Positions 50,268-53,658 of a DNA stretch of 53,658 nt are shown here, one piece after another. Every line of letters starts with the position of its first letter. Position 1 is the stretch's first letter. The DNA lies in NCBI GenBank assembly GCA_017547845.1, contig JAFYNZ010000046.1, positions 1 to 53,658 of the forward strand, given 5' to 3'. The notes beneath the pieces are model-generated. The model saw only the letters and a program-made list of their open reading frames with translations. It was not told the DNA's origin and searched no databases. The translations under genes and the position numbers were made by a program. This stretch comes from Muribaculaceae bacterium. GTDB taxonomy: Bacteria > Bacteroidota > Bacteroidia > Bacteroidales > Muribaculaceae.

Positions 50268-50687
50268 TTAGAATGGTAGGTCTTCCTCGTTAGGCTCTGG
50301 AGTAGGCTCTACCACTGGCACTGGTGCTTGCTCCTGCTGTGGCTGTGCTGACTGCTTAGGCTCGAGCATCTCGATTGTCTCTGCGTTAATCTCCATGACG
50401 TAACGCTTGATGCCTTGTTTGTCGTCATAGCTGCGTGTTCTCATCTTGCCCTCGATGAACACTTTTGAACCTTTCTTGAGGAACTTCTCTGCGATGTCTG
50501 CAAGTTTGTAGAAGCATACGATGTTGTGCCACTCTGTCTTCTCTGGCACTTGTACGCCAGCTTGCGTTGTGTAGCCTCTATCTGTCGTTGCCACGGTGAA
50601 CGTAGCGACCTTTGTCTGCGTGTTTCCTACGACGCTTACTCGTGGGTCTACACCCAGGTTTCCGATAACTTGTGCTTTGTTCAACAT
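50268..50687 (-). CDS. ssb: Single-stranded DNA-binding protein
   Basis: This 139-residue protein has an OB fold (QVIGNLGVDPRV, TEWHNIVCFYKLADIAEKFLKKGSKVFIEGKMRTRSY), a Gln/Pro-rich linker and the acidic tip EEDLPF that binds partners. It supports phage replication and RecT. Confidence 0.93.
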   Translation of the reverse strand: MLNKAQVIGNLGVDPRVSVVGNTQTKVATFTVATTDRGYTTQAGVQVPEKTEWHNIVCFYKLADIAEKFLKKGSKVFIEGKMRTRSYDDKQGIKRYVMEINAETIEMLEPKQSAQPQQEQAPVPVVEPTPEPNEEDLPF

Positions 50688-50759
50688 AATTGTCTTTCTT
50701 TGTGTTTCGTTTACTTTGCCCGTATGTTTAGTAATAACATTCTAATTACTACTTCTTAC

Positions 50760-51251
50760 TCACTTTAGTAATAATAAATTACTATTATAGCGGAAGTCTG
50801 TGAAATGTACGATAATGCCCTTGAATCGTGTTCTGTATATACCTTGCCCGAAGAACCAGTCTACGAAGTCATCATACGTCAAGCCCTCGTTGTGTGCCAA
50901 TAGCTCGATGTCGTGATAGGGAGTGCCGTTTATCGTTGCTGTGAGTACCCTTGTCTCAGGGTCGCACTCCAGGATTATACGCTCGTAGCCTACCGTTGTC
51001 TTTAGCTCCTTGACCTCGATATGTTTGCTACGAAAGGGCTCTCCTTGCCACTGGCGGAGCGAGAGGAAGAAGTTGCTGTTGCGAACCTTGTCGATGTTGT
51101 GACTCCATCCGTCATAGTCACTCCGTATGGTGTGTAGCTTTGTTCCCTGGGTGACGCTCTCTGCGAAGCGTGTCTCTTGCCCCGCTTTGCGATGCCTCCT
51201 GGAGAATGTCCTTGCGAGTATCAGTACGACAGTCTTAGCCCTAATTCGCAT
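50760..51251 (-). CDS. ASCH/PUA-like protein, 163 aa
   Basis: The segment LARTFSRRHRKAGQETRF...KLHTIR... and the later strand pattern resemble ASCH-type proteins found in phages, often with an HTIR motif. It may bind RNA or a nucleotide. The first ten bases overlap the YopX gene stop. Moderate confidence. Confidence 0.55.
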   Translation of the reverse strand: MRIRAKTVVLILARTFSRRHRKAGQETRFAESVTQGTKLHTIRSDYDGWSHNIDKVRNSNFFLSLRQWQGEPFRSKHIEVKELKTTVGYERIILECDPETRVLTATINGTPYHDIELLAHNEGLTYDDFVDWFFGQGIYRTRFKGIIVHFTDFRYNSNLLLLK

Positions 51252-51696
51252 ACTTATCGCATCTGAACAGCTCCTGGTTGTCGTGAATGTTGCCTATCAC
51301 CTCGAATGCCTCCATCTCCTCGACATCCATAAGCTCGCAGTTGCCAGCACTCGCTCCACGCACAGAGGACCTCGGATTCTTGATTGTGGTCATGTAGAAC
51401 GAAGCGGAGTCATACGACCAATCTACGACTGCATAGTAGTTGTCCTTGACCTCATTGTCAGAGAATGGGTAGTCTTCACTGCGGAGGATGTCGCCCTCGT
51501 ATATCTCCGTGCCGTTCTTATCTTTGAGACCAGTGTACTGCCCAATGGTACCAGGTTCTACGATGTGAGCTTGCGAGGCTGTGGGTGTGAAGCTCTCGCC
51601 GATAAAGGTCTCACGTCTACCCTTTACCTTGATGAGATTGCCCACTACCCACTGACCACGCCTCGTTCTACCTCGAAACTTAATATCTCTTTCCAT
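51241..51696 (-). CDS. YopX-like protein
   Basis: This 151-residue protein opens with the YopX signature (IKFRGRTRRGQWVVGNLI) and contains GQYTGLKDKNGTEIYEGDIL near 52-71. The YopX family is frequent in phages and has an unknown function. Overlaps MazG-like gene by 17 bp. Confidence 0.9.
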   Translation of the reverse strand: MERDIKFRGRTRRGQWVVGNLIKVKGRRETFIGESFTPTASQAHIVEPGTIGQYTGLKDKNGTEIYEGDILRSEDYPFSDNEVKDNYYAVVDWSYDSASFYMTTIKNPRSSVRGASAGNCELMDVEEMEAFEVIGNIHDNQELFRCDKYAN

Positions 51697-52204
51697 TGCG
51701 ATATGGTCTTAAGGCGTTATACTTCATCTTGAGCTTGATGTGTTGCTCAATGTCGATGTCCATTTTCTCTGCAATGGCGAAGATGGCCTCAAGAGCGTGA
51801 ATAACATTCTCGGGGCCTGGCTCATATGCCAGAATTATTGTTACCCCGAAGGCTGCCACGGTAAAGCGGTCGTAAACCATGGTAATAGGCGATTTCTCGA
51901 CATCTTGCTCAAGGTCTATATTCTGATATCCTGCGTAGTCAAAGATGCGAATACAAGCATCTGCAAGCTCATCGCCCACGCTGTCCTTGACGTGTCGCTT
52001 GAAGTTCTCCTCGAAGCTGACACGCTCCTCATACTTCATGAACGCCTCCCAGTCGGCATTGTGGCCCTTGCGGTCGGCTTCTACAGCCTCCATGAGTTCT
52101 GATACAATGAGGCATAGGTAGTGCTCATCTGCGTGTGTCTCCTCGTAAAAACCATGCTCAAGAGCAATGGCGTGTGCCTTGTCTCGTAGTTTGTTTAATT
52201 CCAT
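51680..52204 (-). CDS. MazG-like nucleotide pyrophosphohydrolase
   Basis: The motifs LIVSELMEAVEADRKG (32-47) and DELADACIRIFDYAG (about 78-92) give the EExxE/ExxD metal site of the all-alpha NTP pyrophosphatases. It could remove non-canonical NTPs or lower alarmone levels. Confidence 0.85.
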   Translation of the reverse strand: MELNKLRDKAHAIALEHGFYEETHADEHYLCLIVSELMEAVEADRKGHNADWEAFMKYEERVSFEENFKRHVKDSVGDELADACIRIFDYAGYQNIDLEQDVEKSPITMVYDRFTVAAFGVTIILAYEPGPENVIHALEAIFAIAEKMDIDIEQHIKLKMKYNALRPYRNGKRY

Positions 52205-52217
52205 AGTTTGATTGTTT

Positions 52218-52583
52218 TTATTTGGTTTGATTGCGTTTTCTTGGCTGTTTCTGCTTCGGTCTCATCGCCTCTGGGATGAGTAGTAATGCCTCTCCCAGCG
52301 ATACATTCTGTTGCACCAGTTCGATTGTCTTGGCTCTGCCCAGGTGTCGATATATCGGAATCCACTCGTTGAGAACAAGGTCGGCTGGCTCTCCTGGAGG
52401 TATCGCCATGTTGTCATCGCCCACATAGTGCTTGCTCGTAGGGTGGCTAAGCTCAAAGATCGTGAGACCATCCTTGTTCACGAGCGTGTATTGCTTCTCG
52501 CCCACCTTGATAGTGCCATAGTATCGGGCAATAGAGAACGGAGAATGTGCCCAGTACTCCTCCGTCATGATGATTGCGTTCAT
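52218..52583 (-). CDS. Hypothetical protein, 121 aa
   Basis: The alpha/beta protein begins with MTEEYWAHSPFSIARYYG after two candidate ATGs and ends with a strongly basic tail (KQKQPRKRNQTK). No known motif. In the leftward early operon. Confidence 0.7.
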   Translation of the reverse strand: MNAIIMTEEYWAHSPFSIARYYGTIKVGEKQYTLVNKDGLTIFELSHPTSKHYVGDDNMAIPPGEPADLVLNEWIPIYRHLGRAKTIELVQQNVSLGEALLLIPEAMRPKQKQPRKRNQTK

Positions 52584-52584
52584 G

Positions 52585-52683
52585 CTATTTCTTGATTTTG
52601 TTAAACATTTCCATTATCTGCTCGATGGTGCAGTTGATGTAGATATACTCTGCTGGCATACCGCCGTTTGTGTACCCTGCCAT
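52585..52683 (-). CDS. Very small protein, 32 aa
   Basis: ATG 52681-52683 to TAG 52585-52587, tightly set between the next two genes (7 bp and overlapping neighbours). The product is MAGYTNGGMPAEYIYINC plus a short amphipathic helix. The fit between neighbours supports it as real. Confidence 0.5.
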   Translation of the reverse strand: MAGYTNGGMPAEYIYINCTIEQIMEMFNKIKK

Positions 52684-52690
52684 AATTCAC

Positions 52691-53107
52691 TTATAAGTTA
52701 ACTTCCCTATACTCTCCATACAGACGAAGCAGATGTTGTAGCTGATGCACTCCGTTTATTTTGTGCAATGAGTATTCATCTAAACTGACAGTATGCCACC
52801 AACCATCGCCATACAATGTGACCTCGATATCAGACTCGTGTCGATATATGTCGCCTATCGCAGTCTTCTCAAAACCATTCTTCTCCAGTATCTCTGCGGT
52901 GATGGGGACAGGCTCGATGTTATCGAGGGTTTCTCGGTAAGCCACGCTTGAGTTGCATAGGTCAAGCTCGGCAAACATCGTTATGCCCATTACCTTGTAT
53001 GTATCATCCTTTACTTTCACCCAATCCCCCACGGATAGGTCGCTAATCTTTAGTGTTACTGTTTTGCAATACTCGTGATAAGCATCGAATAAATCTTTGT
53101 GCGTCAT
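52691..53107 (-). CDS. Hypothetical protein, 138 aa
   Basis: A soluble alpha/beta protein with a KOW/SH3-like start (VGDWVKVKDDTYKVMGI near 26-42), followed by a domain similar to small phage proteins of unknown role. 25 bp from the zinc protein gene. Confidence 0.7.
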   Translation of the reverse strand: MTHKDLFDAYHEYCKTVTLKISDLSVGDWVKVKDDTYKVMGITMFAELDLCNSSVAYRETLDNIEPVPITAEILEKNGFEKTAIGDIYRHESDIEVTLYGDGWWHTVSLDEYSLHKINGVHQLQHLLRLYGEYREVNL

Positions 53108-53132
53108 TGGTTACCTCCTTTCTTGATAAACA

Positions 53133-53471
53133 TTACATCTTTCCCATCTTTTCTTGCTCGGGTTCTCCTTTCAGTGCCTTTATCAATACATCAGCAAATA
53201 ATACAGTTGTATTTCCAACCCTCTCTGCATCTCGTGGATGTGTCGCTTTTATGATTTCAGGATAAATAGCTTTGGCTATTTCGTATCGCCTTTGTTCCCA
53301 GTCGATGTGTGGTTCTGCTGGAGCCAGTGTCTCTTCCTGCTGATTCTTTACTCTTTGGCGAACCAATCGTGTATATTCAGCTACACACTCCTTGCAGCGT
53401 GTAGGATATGATTTGCTCATTTCTGAAAGCTGTTTTTCCTTACCGCATACAGCACACTTTTTTGTTGCCAT
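53133..53471 (-). CDS. Zinc-finger protein, 112 aa
   Basis: The N-terminus has two CxxC pairs (CAVC at 6-9 and CKEC at 27-30), like the zinc ribbon of phage HNH-type and DNA-binding proteins, and a charged helical C-terminal part. It starts 3 bp after the stop of the gene crossing the join. Confidence 0.7.
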   Translation of the reverse strand: MATKKCAVCGKEKQLSEMSKSYPTRCKECVAEYTRLVRQRVKNQQEETLAPAEPHIDWEQRRYEIAKAIYPEIIKATHPRDAERVGNTTVLFADVLIKALKGEPEQEKMGKM

Positions 53472-53473
53472 AG

Positions 53474-53658
53474 TTATAGATTTAGAATATTCTTCATATA
53501 GGCGAAATGCCCATCTTCAATTCGTTTGTCCTCGGGATAGTATGTAGCATGATCGTACCACTCTTTGTAGCACTTCTCGCACATCACGGTATTGAGAACT
53601 GCAACATAATAACCGTGTGAACCTACACACTCGTTGCACCAGTCGCATATTCCCCACC
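53474..53658 (-). CDS. Small zinc-ribbon protein, 3' part (joins 1-217)
   Basis: Same gene as at 1-217: the reading frame enters at the window edge and stops with TAA at 53474-53476. The last 141 bases duplicate 1-141. The C-terminal residues after the join read EDGHFAYMKNILNL. Confidence 0.75.
   Translation of the reverse strand, partial: WGICDWCNECVGSHGYYVAVLNTVMCEKCYKEWYDHATYYPEDKRIEDGHFAYMKNILNL
53518..53658. repeat. Terminal direct repeat, right copy
   Basis: Exact copy of 1-141; see the left copy. Confidence 0.9.

Overview
The window is a complete temperate siphovirus-type phage genome (long tail, head-neck-tail gene order) infecting a member of the Bacteroidales. Bases 1-141 are repeated exactly at 53518-53658, and a small zinc-ribbon gene reads without interruption across that join, so the molecule is circular or circularly permuted with a unit length of 53,517 bp. 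The Bacteroidales assignment rests on promoters of the TTTG-N19/20-TAnnTTTG type, the lack of Shine-Dalgarno sites, a PcfJ/PcfK pair, SPase II lipoproteins, and MuF, portal and tail families usual in gut Bacteroidales prophages.

Layout. (1) 10.3-13.7 kb is the lysogeny region: a Cro-like gene and an excisionase-like gene point left. A repressor operon points right (repressor, lipoprotein, small protein, second HTH protein), ends in a strong terminator, and is followed by an iteron cluster and the tyrosine integrase. (2) Leftward from 10.3 kb to 1 and on through the join to 49.9 kb is the early region: Rad50-like ATPase, RecT, MBL-fold nuclease candidate, NinB-like protein, replication initiator with iterons inside its own gene, C5 cytosine methyltransferase fused to PcfK, PcfJ, zinc-ribbon proteins, MazG-like, YopX-like, ASCH-like, SSB and VRR-NUC. 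(3) 49.8-44.7 kb is an unusual accessory operon: a sodium:solute symporter, a small outer-membrane beta-barrel, and two PAPS-reductase-like/ParB-like pairs. (4) 44.7-38.5 kb holds small and large terminase, portal, and a MuF head protein carrying a C-terminal ADP-ribosyltransferase domain. (5) 34.8-38.5 kb is a rightward island of small genes, including an ADP-ribosylglycohydrolase, lying between the two structural blocks. (6) 34.6-14.35 kb is the late leftward operon: scaffold candidate, capsid decoration, major capsid, neck, tail tube, tail chaperone with a -1 frameshift, tape measure, distal tail, tail fibre, accessory tail proteins, and a lysis/envelope cassette.

The most interesting points are: the MuF-ADP-ribosyltransferase fusion with an ADP-ribosylhydrolase on the facing strand; the symporter/barrel/PAPSR-ParB operon; matching 11-12 bp iterons in the initiator gene and in the intergenic region before the integrase; a 15-bp palindrome at four control regions, which looks like a phage-wide operator; and a tRNA-like element with an abnormal anticodon arm. 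No DNA polymerase, helicase, reverse transcriptase, CRISPR array or insertion sequence was seen.
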